From Plumapathes pennacea (lineage: Eukaryota; Cnidaria; Anthozoa; Antipatharia; Myriopathidae): a stretch of DNA of 64,000 nt. The stretch is from positions 10,804,067-10,868,066 of the forward strand of contig OZ038469.1 of assembly GCA_964036295.1 (NCBI GenBank), in the 5' to 3' direction. Under the pieces are notes generated by a model, which was given only the letters and a program-made list of their open reading frames with translations, was not told where the DNA came from and did not search any database. Of the stretch, positions 11,801 to 22,893 are shown one piece after another. How positions within the stretch are numbered: position 1 is the first letter of the stretch; every line of letters starts with the position of its first letter. Both the position numbers and the translations under genes were made by a program.

Positions 11801-13337
11801 TAGTGACACAAAAAGATATAAATACATGGAAGTCAGCCTGCGATTGGTTGCATGATACAGAGGCAGAAAAGAAAAACAATAGTAGAAGTAGATGACCAAC
11901 TGTGATTAGTTGCAGTTTAAGTGCTGTTTCCATACGTTAGACCTTACATAACGCGCTTTGGGTATCGAATATTTTATCACTGATTCTATGTATGGAATAG
12001 CAAAAATGATTCTTGTATTGTATGAGTGCAGACTATCTTAAGAGTTTCGTGCTTCTCGCCTGGATCACAAAGTCATCGAAAATGCCAACGTGTTTGAGCA
12101 CACTTTACTCGTGTGAGATGTCTCGGCGTCATTTGCCTGTGTGATAAGGTCTGCGTTATCCTATAATCCCATTGGTCGAGAGATATATTTTCCAGGCCAA
12201 GTGTTAAAGAGGATGGTTGCCGCGTTTGGCATGTTTTTTTGTTTTTTTGTGAATCAGTAAATCTTGTAGTCCCGAAACGATTGACGACATGCAGTCACAT
12301 AATTTTTCATGTTAGAGAATCGTCCGAGCTGGGCAGGGTAGGGCCTGGGGCAGGTAGGTCACGAAGAACATATGCACTGCCACGCGAATAAACAGTGCAC
12401 TTGAGACGGCAGAATTCTGTTCATGTTTTGTTGATTGAAAATATTTCTGTGGGAATATACTGTAGAATGGTTATTGAGCAATTGTTTGTAACATGGAAAT
12501 CATCCTCGTCAAATGAAAATAGTCCTCAAAAATTTGACAAGTGATGAAAGGAGCTTATCCCCAACTCACGTACCTCAACAACTTGCTTCAATATTCTTTG
12601 CATTTTTACAAGAATAGGGGACATTTTTGTAGTGATTTTGTATGATCCAGAAGCAATCTTTATCCTCACTAAAGCAAGTCGTACCTTTACATTATACTTC
12701 AGTGAGAACGGATATGTTCGTTCAAGTCGCAACGTTATTTCATATTGGACTGTCTGCCGCCCAATTTCTTCTCCAAACTTTGTCTGTGCGCATGAAATGA
12801 GTAAGTGAGATTCCGAACTAGAGCCGACGTTTCTGGAGATACATGGGGCTGAAAACAGTTAAATTCATTCTCAGCTTGAGGAACAAAAACAACCAATCAC
12901 TGTTAGTGGCAACTAGCAGTGATCAAACCGCGGTCATTCGGAAGAAATTAGGTTACAGTACGTAAGCCGCTTCTGTCCGTTGTCGAAGGGGGGTACTTGC
13001 CATTCTGATCAAGCGCTCCGTAAATCGGTAACTTGCGCAAACCCTAAAATTTAATAACCCCAAGCGCAAGGAGATTATATGGATTATTATAAAGCCATTT
13101 GCTGCAATTGCATTGCTGAACTAATAGCAATTAAGAGAACATCATACATCTGCTTTGGGTGGTCGAACTCTGCATCGAGCGAACGAAGCAAATTTATACC
13201 TTGTAAGCATACTTGATGATGCCCTTCTGAAATAGTGCAGCGGCTTCTCCTCCGTGCTTTGCCCAAAGCTTGAAGAAATCCTTCTGGCCCATTCCATGAT
13301 AGTCAACGGTGCTCTCGAAATAATAGAGCAGCCCCAT
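6009..13337 (-). CDS. Protein with two tandem muconolactone-isomerase-like (MIase) domains; spliced gene, one internal junction unresolved
   Basis: Exon 1: ATG at 13337 in an AAAAATGG context, ending at 13200 with AAG/GTATAA (46 aa). Exon 2: 7674-7447, possibly starting at 7709. Exon 3: 7298-7186. Exon 4: 6167-6009 (TAG). Phases at 2/3 (phase 1) and 3/4 (phase 0) fit exactly. The product holds two copies of one ferredoxin-like domain: QKDFFKLW then LPMYQSMGDQISTKF in repeat A, and QQEFFKNW then LPIMKSMGDKVNVKC in repeat B, with the strand VIVIACVE before the second block. The order (N-terminal strand, FF--W helix, VI-VIA strand, LP--SMGD helix) follows bacterial muconolactone isomerase, a small alpha/beta-barrel enzyme of catechol breakdown. 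Whether this animal protein is catalytic is unknown. Exon 1 ends in phase 0 but the acceptor at 7675 needs phase 1, and about 13 residues of repeat A are missing, so a small exon probably lies in the 5.5 kb intron. Confidence 0.7.
6657..6793. repeat. Poly-T and poly-G tracts in an intron
   Basis: About 22 T (ending near 6679) and 24 G (6770-6793) in intron 3 of the MIase-like gene. The poly-G run could form a quadruplex on the + strand and is prone to sequencing error in length. Confidence 0.9.
7040..7170. mobile_element. Decayed partial copy of the 5703-6006 MITE
   Basis: The stretch has the same order of words as the right half of the 304 bp element: CCAATCACAG, a GTGATTGG block, AACGCAAAACCAAAGC, then a worn GACAGTCA end. 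It lies in intron 3, ending within about 20 bp of the exon 3 donor at 7185. Inverted ends are no longer complete. Confidence 0.5.
7717..8375. repeat. Degenerate CCAA/CAAT tetranucleotide tract
   Basis: A long run of imperfect AACCAATC, CCAACCAA and TCAATCAA words, interrupted by unique sequence and by the MITE at 8109-8262. It lies in intron 1 of the MIase-like gene. It is low-complexity; no coding. Confidence 0.75.
8109..8262. mobile_element. TA-flanked MITE, 154 bp
   Basis: The left end CAGTGAACTCTCTCTAAG and the right end (inverted) CAGTCACTCTCTCTAAG are flanked by TA at 8107-8108 and 8263-8264. Two internal GTCCGCCTTAGAGAGGTGTC modules repeat the terminal sequence, the same building plan as the 440 bp family but with a different module word. 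Confidence 0.8.
8376..9994. other. Intronic DNA; (ACAG)n run only
   Basis: I see an (ACAG)n to (ACAA)n microsatellite at about 8815-8852 and an AT-rich run near 9760-9800. No exon, RNA gene or mobile-element ends recognised. Confidence 0.5.
9995..10545. repeat. Left inverted-duplication arm, part a
   Basis: This segment is the diverged reverse complement of 32690-34240. Matching landmarks: AACATTTCAACAGGCA (10016) with its complement near 34207; CATAAATCG near 10087 with its complement near 33128; the block near 10135-10200 with 33010-33090; ACGTGATA near 10460 with 32765. The right arm is longer only because it carries the element at 33321-34187. Confidence 0.75.
10772..11137 (-). pseudogene. 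LINE (CR1/L2/Rex-type) reverse transcriptase C-terminal fragment
   Basis: The minus-strand reading has the order seen at the C-terminal end of CR1/L2-like ORF2 proteins: RFLPKQRLIDLYFTVILPSV, then LPVWGG, an RT-AKW block, then KLVYKLYNDLVPNSMSH. This is the thumb and tail region after the polymerase motifs. No upstream FADD-type catalytic motif or endonuclease is present and stop codons lie just upstream, so this is a 5'-truncated dead copy. It sits in intron 1 of the MIase-like gene on the same strand. Confidence 0.65.
11138..13199. other. Rest of intron 1 of the MIase-like gene; no feature recognised
   Basis: A poly-G run is at about 11451-11466. The unlocated linker exon of MIase repeat A should lie somewhere between 7710 and 13199; I could not identify it by eye. 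Confidence 0.4.
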
Positions 13338-16300
13338 TTTTTTCACGCGTTCCGTACGTGCTCGGGAAGAGACTGGCAGCAGCCGCAAGTTATTTCTGCA
13401 ACTTTATAGTCTATTTTCATCAGTCCCCATGGTGTCTAACTACGTCATTTGACCTTATTATTCACGATAAGCACTGTTAATGACCGGACGTCGGCGTTGT
13501 GCGAGAGAGAAGACAAACGGCCGTGGAAGATAAATCTTGTGGAGCGTTCTAACTTACTTGCTCGTGTGGACCTTGTTATAAGTTTTCATTCTTGAAACCC
13601 GCGTCCGATGTGAATCTGGTGAAAATCAACGCCATGAGCTCTCAACAAATCTGTTTACGTCGTTTCTAGTTTATATCTGTTATATTGGATGCATTTTCTG
13701 TAGCAGCATCTTTCTCGATTAGCATTCCTAAGGGTGTGTTGTTTACTGAAAAACATCAACCAGTATAGGCATCAGGAAGTGATGATTTTCCAAAAGACTT
13801 AATATGGTCCTGTTACTAATCAGAACGATGTATGACACTCATAAGCTGCGGTTTTATTGTCCGTTGCTGGCAAAGTAGCCATTGCACATGATTGTGAAAG
13901 TGGCTCAGTAAAATTAAAAAAGAACTGAACCAAGTTGTTTCTGTCCGTTTTAGCCAATAAAACTTCATTTTCTATAGCCCTGAGTTTACTCTACAGGTGT
14001 GACTGTCACGGCACAATAACGATGATCTGACATACTTGCGATATTTTAGTAGCTTTTTCCTCCTTGTCCACTTCGTTTATAAGGTGCAAATAAAGGCACT
14101 GAAACTCTTGGTGCTGAATCGACGCTGAATCGACTGACTTGGCGGATTGTTTTTTCTTTCCTTTTTTTTTTTTTTTTTTTTTTTTTTTTGGTGAAAGGGT
14201 TTCGACCTGGCTGAACATCAAGCGAGAACCCTGGTGCTTTTCATCGGCTGTCAAATTGAAAAGGCGAATTTTGGCTTCATCTGTCAGTTGCAGTGTGTCG
14301 GCTTCGACTGGAGAGAATCAATCTTCGTGAAACGCCCAAAGTGTGCACAGGCAAATGCATCTTGCTGTAGATATTAAAATATCAGGAATCCGGTGTTCTC
14401 TTTTTATGCAATATTTTTAAACTATGTAAAAATTCGGAAACACCTATTCCCAGACATTACTTAAATGTTCACGTATCTGTTGATGTTGGGCCGCAGTGCT
14501 AATGACCTTCTCTGGTGTCTGGAATTATCCAGTCGCACTCGCAATATTCCTAAATATTGAACACGATTTTTGTTAAGTAAAGCTAGTTTCTGACAAGACT
14601 GCCTGTGCACGATCGATACTCTTCTTAAGTTATCTGGGAACAGGTCCTAACATAAAAGAAAACACGGAACTTCTGAGCTCCGACAATTTTGAAAGTTACA
14701 TAATTTTTGCTGTCATTTCCTATGGAATATATTTTTAACATTATGTCTGGACAATATGAGATAATAGCCACTAATCATTCCAGTCAATTTCAGTCCAATA
14801 TTAAACTATTGGTGGTTTGCACGATCGGGCATCGGAAAATTATCTTCTAAATCATTGATCTCAAACATACTTTGATGTCTCGAATCGATAGATATGTTGA
14901 AAATACATCACTAGGCAACATTATAGAGAACTTGCATACTGCGGTGTGAGTTTATCGAGACTTGATCTCCGACGAAATTCAATAAGGCTTTGTATGGAGC
15001 CGCCATGTTGGTGTACAGCTTCTGTACACCAACGTGGCGACCTTTTTCTTGCGGCACGAGCTAAAAGCTGATTTGATTACTGATTTGATTCTGTATTGCT
15101 TGGAATTATTTCCCATCCATTTTAAAATGATTCCAGAGCTAAAACATTGAAATTCGCACACAAACATAAGGATTTCCGCGGCGGAAAGCGTGACACACGG
15201 CCTTGTCGACAGAAACTTCGTATGGTGTTCTACAAAATACCTACGTGTTGGTTTTGTAGAATGCATAACTTTCGAGATAATTTTTTATGACGTCACATGC
15301 AAACCACTGATAACTGAATATCATCACAGCCTTGTGTTACACTCAGCTACTGTTGTAATGCTCTAGTCCATGCTCGGTCCCCAGCGAAGAAGAAGCAGTC
15401 AGTGTTTTGGTAATTGTTCAGCTCGCAGCGCCTGCAAAAAACAGTGAATGGTCGGTCAACCGGCATTTTAAAAATGAAGCTCGCGTACATGCATTTAGTA
15501 GTGACATATATATTATTAGAAACTTGCAATGCTTCTTTGAAATTTCTCCGTTAGGAACTGGTTAAAACAGTTAGTAGACTTAGCAGTTGCTTTCCAAAGA
15601 TTCGTGGGCAGTCGGACCTGTCATTCATTAGTCTCTGTCGTGAAGAACAGTGTCACGCTCAGGTGTGCGTGACCCAGATGCTGCCCCCGCCGAACGTTTT
15701 GAGCGCGGAGTCTATGTTGGCACACCCCTTTGCGGTTCAAAACCAAACGGCAGATTCTGATCTTTACTTTCGCAGCGGTTCGGGGGGGGGGGGGGGTGTT
15801 AGGGGGGGAGGGCTAGGGGAGGGACACTCCCTCTGCTGGACTATTAGGCGAGGCATTTATCACGCGACAGTCGTGACGGCGTTGACCTTTCAGTCCTTTT
15901 TATTGTTCTCCGCTCGGCACTTCTTTGTGAAATGCTTATGCGATACCGAATCGCGAACCTCGACATGAAATTCTGTTTTGTGCCTTGACTGGTTTTGACA
16001 AGTACGCAAGCGCGCGGCACGGGAGAATATACTTCGCGCTTTTTCAAACGCGCTCCGCTAGTGTTTTCTATATAAATAGCGCGAAAGCTGCGCACTTGAG
16101 GTCGTAAACTAAAGAGTTAAACCGGCTGAAGGGTTACAACGTACAGTACACCCATTTCCACGTCACGGTGCAGCCACTAAGAAGGAGAAAACACAACAAA
16201 AATATTCTGTCTGGGGAATTGTAAATATAATCCCTGCTAAGTTTAGCAGCGTATTAAATGAAAACCCGTCATACGAAGGTTTTGGACCCGCGGTATTTCT

Positions 16301-17014
16301 TCCACGTGAAGCCCCAACAGCAACGTTCGAAACTATCAAGAGTTAGACGAATTATGTACTATACGTTGCCAGTACCACCTGTTAGCTATGAAATATAAAT
16401 AACTGATCCATCTGGTGAAAGTTCTAATACCCTGACCGGATCCTCTCTGACTTGGGAAGTTTGCGCCAGCTGTGTCGGCCTTTGAAGAAGCGCCGGTCAC
16501 GACACCATAACCTTTCCTTTTCCGTTGCGGCAATGATTGATAGCTACATACGTACAGATTAAATATAGCTTATACCGCGGTGTCTCTGAAAAAACCCTAA
16601 TCAGTCAAAGTAGGAAATGACTGTATGGAATTGAAAGATTTCTAAATAATGGCCACAGTAATCTTGCGCACAAACAATGCCTGGTTCCGGCTGTTAAATT
16701 GGTGCAATGTGAACATCATTTGCATAAAAAAAAGACGCGTCAACATTCAGTTTATCTGATTCAAACTGTGCCATGTTACGGGACGTAATTGGACGACGCC
16801 GTATTACAAAATATCGCTGGGGCAACAAGACACCGCAACGCATTATCCGCGATAATGCCATAGTGCTAATATCTGTGAGTTAGCGCTATCTATAAAATAT
16901 ATTATGCGTGTGATCAGATAGATATTTAAATTCCTTCTTCAGCAAGGTTGATATACGACAGGAAACTGGGAAGCTTGCGCGTGTTCAATATAAATAACTG
17001 ATTTCGTATAGATA
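13338..17014. other. Intergenic; no gene recognised
   Basis: Contains a poly-T run (about 14161-14189), a hairpin at 15001-15039, a poly-G run at about 15782-15796 in a purine-rich block, and a TATATAAATAG box at 16069-16079 with no recognisable gene after it. The part just right of 13337 should hold the promoter of the MIase-like gene. Open frames here have no family similarity that I recognise. Confidence 0.4.
15001..15039. repeat. Hairpin, 18 bp stem
   Basis: CGCCATGTTGGTGTACAG is followed by CTT and then its complement with a single mismatch. It probably belongs to a short interspersed element, but I cannot define outer ends. Confidence 0.8.
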
Positions 17015-17454
17015 CAGTGGAACCTCCCGTAAGCAGCCACCTCTCTGAAGCGACCACTTCCGAATGACCGATTGGTTCCTCAGTCAAATTTATGTTAGTG
17101 AAACCTTTTGTAAGCGATCATCTCTGAGCAAGCGGCCGCAACCACCTTTAAGGCTCACCGTTTGAGTGATTGTATCTTTTTTCTTACCTCTGGTAAGTGA
17201 CCACCCTATGCTCCCAAAGAGCAATTTTTTGATCAAGGGCTAATTTCCTTGATGTACTGTAACAACAGGACACAAGGTTGATTTCTTTAAACTCAAGGTT
17301 TTATTCATTCAATAAAACTGCATTATTTAACACTGGTTGTGGAGCTAGAGATTATTTAAGCCTCCCATGGTGAGAAATTCCCGTAAGCGAACACCTCCTG
17401 TAAGCGACCACTTAAAGCCGAACGAAGGGCGTTCTTTTACGAGAGGTTCCACTG
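17015..17454. mobile_element. TA-flanked MITE, 440 bp, copy 2 of the GTAAGCGACCAC family
   Basis: The left end CAGTGGAACCTCCCGTAA and the right end (inverted) CAGTGGAACCTCTCGTAA are bounded by TA at 17013-17014 and 17455-17456. The body is made of repeated GTAAGCGACCAC(CT) modules in both orientations. It is in opposite orientation to the copy at 4983-5427 and of nearly equal length. No coding capacity. Confidence 0.85.
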
Positions 17455-17924
17455 TAAGTTGTTCAAAGGTCATTCCTTTTAGTACGCTGTTATTCGTAGT
17501 GTGGTACACTTTTCGTGTAGCAGCCTCATTCAGCTCATCCGCTATATAATGACTACCTGAAACAGTTTGATATGCAGTATGTTCTGCTTGTTAGAGGAAA
17601 ATATGCACCATTTTCACAGGGGGCGCAGTGACGTCACGTCAGATCAGCGGTTATACGTGGGCCGCCATATTGGACTTTGACCTCACCGGCCCCAGCGTAA
17701 ACGTCTGAGTCGCAAGGTTATTAAATAGGACACTCTGCCCCTCTGGGAACAAGTGGAATTTTCTAATGAACAAGAAGAGTCGAGGCTATCTTCCTTTTTT
17801 CTGCGGCCGTTGACCAGACGGGCTGAGAAGCAGTGCAACTGGCCAGCGGGGCTGTGCAATGACAGCTGCCGTGGATCCCAACTAAGAAACGAAAGCCGGT
17901 ATGAATATTCTATTTTATATTAGT

Positions 17925-18800
17925 GGTTATCGTTTATTATAGGTGGAGAGAGTATATGCGGTAATGTGACACGTTTTCTATACTGTACATCTTACACTTG
18001 TAGATGCTATAGTCCAGGCCATGAATATAACCAGTAATAGCCGGATCGTTCTATTCTATTGTTTGTTTGTCGTTACTATCCATTATCTCTTTTTGCATCC
18101 ATATTTTGCGTGATCACTTTCACTGTCATCTTGTGTGGCGTTGGCTCATTGGGTTCGAGTCAGTCGGGACCTGCGATCTGCTCTTCGCCAGGATGACATC
18201 ATATTGCACGAGGCACCGACGACGTTCGAAAACCTGCGCATAATATTTATCTACCTGCAGCTTTTGTAGCAGAATCTCTGCATTGCTACTTTCTTTTGAA
18301 AGCGGTTGACCGTTTCAGATATATTTTATATGCTTCATCGAACATCGCGGCTCACTATATCACTTATATCGGAATGGTGGATTTGCCTTGTATTCTGCGC
18401 TCAATCTCTGCAACAGTAAGCCAAAGGGCTTACAGCCTGTGTGCTTTAATAACACGGAAACGTCGTGTTAGATCGTGCTAGCTGCTTGCTGAAGTTACGA
18501 CCGAAAGTAGTGATATTCACCCACGTGCTCAAAGCGTGACAGTTCGAAAGTTCGACGCGTCTAAAAATAATGCCGCATTGGTAAACTCTATGGCACTGAA
18601 ACTAAATGACAGGTTTCGTACCCGATAAAAGAGCAGAAACACTTTATCTAAATCCTCTGCGACCTTTTGTGCGGGTGATGATCTATGATAGATAATCCTT
18701 CTTGGAGCTTGGATTTGGATGAATAGGAGTTATCAGTTGGCGTTCAGTATCAAGAGTGGTCTCACAGTGTAATACCTTGTCATCGTGAACTAGTGTCCGC
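17925..18800. repeat. Left inverted-duplication arm, part b
   Basis: Reverse complement of 31785-32672 with moderate divergence. Landmarks: GAGAGTATATGCGGTAATGT near 17948 matches the complement near 32640; GATGATCTATGATAGATAAT near 18675 matches near 31885; GAGTGGTCTCACAGTGTAAT near 18755 matches near 31815. In the right arm parts a and b are contiguous; in the left arm about 7.4 kb (10.55-17.92 kb) separates them. Confidence 0.85.
18130..18480 (+). repeat. tRNA-derived SINE-like unit with collapsed pol III promoter
   Basis: TGGCTCA (A-box half) is followed only about 5 bases later by the B-box-like GGTTCGAGTC. The sister copy on the right arm has about 34 bases between these boxes, so this copy has lost the tRNA-like middle and should not be transcribed by RNA polymerase III. 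Downstream lie a GTAAGCC-AAAG-GGCTTAC hairpin and a TAACACG/CGTGTTA hairpin, both kept in the sister copy. Confidence 0.5.
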
Positions 18801-21800
18801 CGAGTGTCAAGTTTGTTACAGGTGACAAGTTCTATTTCCTTGTCAAGTGTTTTGTGAAGCTTCATCTTATCCATTTTGTAGGGACAAATGCGCCGTAAAT
18901 TCTATTATTCAGAAAGTCCCGTGCGAGCATTTTCTGTGCTTTTAGCATTTATTTGTATTTATTAATGTGTCGAAGACATTCATTCACATATTGGACCACG
19001 GCTGAATGGATATATATTAGTGTACATGTGTTGGCTTTATGAATATGTTAGGTACACGTCTTCACAAAAGACTTTCCTTTTACTCATTGTAACATTTCAC
19101 TTCAAGTTAAAAAGCAGAAAAGCCTAGCTAAAATGGATTAACTGGTAGATAATGCATTGATCGAAAGTGCAATTCAAAACTATTTTAGGCTTGAATTCTC
19201 TACCGAGTTAAAATTAGCACTGCAATTGCCTAGATAACCTAATTTTCATAGTTTGTGACAAATTCGCAAGCTATGAGATTTCCTAAAAGTCCGAATTAAT
19301 ACATCGTGGAGGCACTTCCGACTCTCTAGTTAAAATTGGCTCTTTGATGATACTTAAATTCAAGATTAAAATGATTATAAAACTGCACTAAATGAGTTCT
19401 AACGAGTTACGATAGCAGCACCTATAAACAATGGTATGCTAAGGCAGTTGCTTTTATCAAATTATGTAACCCTGTCCGTTTAACAAATAGTACATTCTGG
19501 AGCTGTTTCAGTGGTTTGTTTTATTCGCTTACTAAATTGCTTGTCATAGTCATAATACAAACTGCTATATAAATAAGATTAACGAATGTTGCTGACCAAG
19601 GGTTCCAGCTTCAGCGGTGCATGTCGCAAGCCCATTTTGAGCGCTTCAATCCTGTTTCTGCCTTTGGTCAACACACAAAAAATACCAAATGTCGATAATT
19701 TCCTTGTTGACTAAGAGAATAAAAAGCACTGAAAGGAGAAAATTAGCTGTGTAAAAGATATATATAAACATCGACTGCAAGAAGCTGATACCGTTGCTAA
19801 AATGATACAAGAAGCGTTGAAGTGCATCACCACGAGGTGATAATTTCCTCAGTCGGCAATAGCAACCTGTTACCAGCGCCGACCATTGAGAAAACTTTGG
19901 TGGGTTATGCGTTTCTTCTAACCTGACCGAAGTAGTACTCTTTTAGCAGTGGAAGCAGTAGTCAACAAGTTATTTCAGATTTGGCATGCGCACGAACCTT
20001 GGCTGCCGTTTCTGTTTTTACGTCATCACAAAAAAAAAAAACAAAAAAAACAAAAAAATAGGCACCTGTTAAGCGCATGTGTCTACTGCATTTTTTCTTC
20101 TATTTTTTGAATAAAGAAATGGCATTTGCCACAGGCCACCCTCTTGCACCACAAGATAATTTGTGACGTATTTCCGTTAGCTTGAATCAGCTAGCCCGCT
20201 GCCAAAATGTCGCGTCGCATCTGTGTTTACGCTAAACTTGTATAAGAAACAATTTTTTTTTCTGAGGAAACTGGGGAAATTTAAGAATAGGGAAAACGCA
20301 CACACTTAATGCAGGAACAGAGGGAATGATGATCTCGAATCAGCACAAAGAAGCACTTGCGTTACCTCGATTCCGAGAGCGCCGCGTGGCGAGGCTGAAC
20401 TATTGGAGAAATATAGGTTCCCGGAGATGAAGGTGCTTGAGGATGCAGTAGCCATTGATAGGAAATATGACTATTCAGTTGCCATTGGCGGTTTTTGTAA
20501 ACATTTCACCCCACAGCCGTCCAAATAAAATTAGTAACGACAAGCAGAACTAGGCTCAAGTAAAGTATATATTTATTTTAACTCGTACGCGAATGACCAA
20601 ATGGAAGATTCATGTGCTTCACATTTTACTGTCTCTGTCGACTGAAACATCGACACAAAATAATAACTGGTCGACTTACGTACCGTTGCAACATGTTGTC
20701 ATACCGTACACAGTTCATCAGGAAAATCGGGCGATGCATAGTACTGGCCAGAACCTTTCATTCGAGCGTCTTCGGCACACATATTTCCAAAAACTGTGAT
20801 TTGAGACAAAATTGACAAGGGGCTTTAGTTTCCCCAAAAGGGGCTCGATGTTGTTCTGCGTATCCGCGTCAAGCGTCCGCAGTTTTCCCTCGGCAAGGCA
20901 ACTCGTCGCTCTAACTCCGTATCGGTTCAGTTGACGCCAAGTTCGTCGATTCCAACACTGAAGAAACCTTTCGTTTGACCGGTTTGACACATATTTCGAA
21001 AGCTGTGGTAAGTTATCCTGGTAAGCTTGAAGCAATTCATATGAAATATTCACTAACCCGATCGCCTCGCTGAAAACGCTGTGACCTCATGGGTTTCTCG
21101 TGATCACGAGTTTGTCACGAACCAGCCTTCGCCGCCCTGTCATTGTTTCCTCGACCAATGGTGAAGTTCGTGTGGTCCCGAATATCAACGCGCGATCATT
21201 TATCGATTCTTACATTACATTATTTACATTACACGACCGATAACATAGTGTCTACGCTTCTTCGAAGCAGTAGACACAAAAAGCACTTACAAGGGTACAT
21301 AGCAAACCTGACAAAATACGCGGTGGATTGTTGGTCGTTTTGGCGAAATTGTTGAATTTTGAAGCGTCACTCTGGACATCTTATTGCAAGGCTGAGACTA
21401 AATCAATAGCTAGCTTTGTGTTTTATACTTCATGTAAGGAGTTTCAGCGGCTCTGATTGGTCAATTTATAGCGGTCCATACAATCATTTCAAATCGTATC
21501 TATCTTAGTAACCTAGTTTGCTTGGTCTGCGCTGTAAGTTATGGATTGAAGCTCATTTTTTTTTCCTTGATAAGAAAAGAACTCGGTTCATAAGAGATAT
21601 TATTAACCTGCACTCGAAGATAAAACTCGTATATCCGCACGGCCAGGTAATATCCTCTATACATGGACCGCCCACTCGGTTAATAAAATACAGGTGTTTT
21701 CATGCACAACTTTACCAATACAGAGTCGTACCCCTGTCAACCCAAACCGATAAGTCAGGCAACTCGATCGACTACCACGACACTTACTATAATGAGGCCG

Positions 21801-22893
21801 AGTTTATTCACTGCGGTACCAACAGAACACTCCGTAGCATTAAAATAGTAAATTAATTTTTCGACTAGTCGCGAGAACAAAACGACATTAGTAACATACT
21901 GCGAGTTTGCGGAAGCCGCTGTCAATCACTAGTTCATCCTTTTGCCAATTGACAAAATAGCAAACTATTTAATGATGTCCGGAAAAAGTAATGTTTCACA
22001 ATCAAAAAGGTTTGTGAAAAGTACACATTTCCAGAGTGCCACTTGCAAACTTCAATCAACTAGACCATGCTTTTCGATTTTGATCGCTAACCAATCTGAT
22101 AAGCACCGCGGACATGCCACATGCGTGAATATGTTCAGTAAAATAATAAAACATCTCGATGAAAAAAATAATTGACAGTTGCTTTTCGTTTCCCGTTTCT
22201 GAATAATATTATCGCCTGAAAATGAGTGATCTTCTCCGATAGGAAGCAACTGTTTGAAGATAAAATTAAAAAAAAAATGTCAGAATATCACTTTTACGTT
22301 AATGACATATCCGCAGTGCATATAAATATGTTTTTTCATATCTAAATCACTATATACATTATATTAAACATTATCATATATTGCATGCATCAAACACAAA
22401 CAGATTAAAATAGATATTCGTAGTAAATATGAAGGTTTTGGCATTTTTAGAGCACTTTTGTCCGAGGATTCATTTTAGTTTATTGATTACAGAACATTTA
22501 CTCCCCCAGGTCCTGATTTTTTGATGATGTTTCCTCTGATAAGTAATTCGATGCACCAGAAACTGTCTGCCCATCAACATAATCAATCATTTTTCTTCTC
22601 CATAATCAGAAGGAAGGCACTTCCTTGTAAAACGTAGATCACATCACGACTCTGAGACTTTAAGGTATATTTTATGATCAGTTTAATGCGAGCTGCCTTG
22701 ATTCTAAATGAGATATTAGTCTTCATTTTGATCTGCTTTTATGAGTCTTTGCACAGACTTCCTATGTATGGCTTTATAAAGTATCCGCTTCCTCTAACTG
22801 CCCTTTCATTTCTTTTTTCCTTTTGATGCCAGGATCATCGCCGTTTGGGCGTTCTATAACCGCGTAAGGAAGCAACACTAAAATACCAAGATA
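18801..22893. other. Intergenic; no gene recognised
   Basis: Contains A-rich runs near 20030-20060 and a hairpin GTGTCTAC...GTAGACAC at about 21248-21277. A 111-codon minus frame at 20718-21053 repeats a YVS-RSNERF-like phrase internally, but I recognise no family and the frame lacks splice support. Confidence 0.4.

Noticed and set aside
13338..13388. Longer N-terminus of MIase exon 1
   Set aside because: The upstream codon is TTG; the ATG at 13337 aligns with the start of repeat B (KGLYYLV versus MGLLYYF).
16069..16079. TATATAAATAG box as a promoter
   Set aside because: No coding exon or RNA gene could be recognised within the following 2 kb, so it is not listed as a regulatory feature.
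20718..21053. 111-codon minus frame with an internal RSNERF-like repeat
   Set aside because: No family similarity, no supported start and no splice context; kept only as a remark in the intergenic entry.
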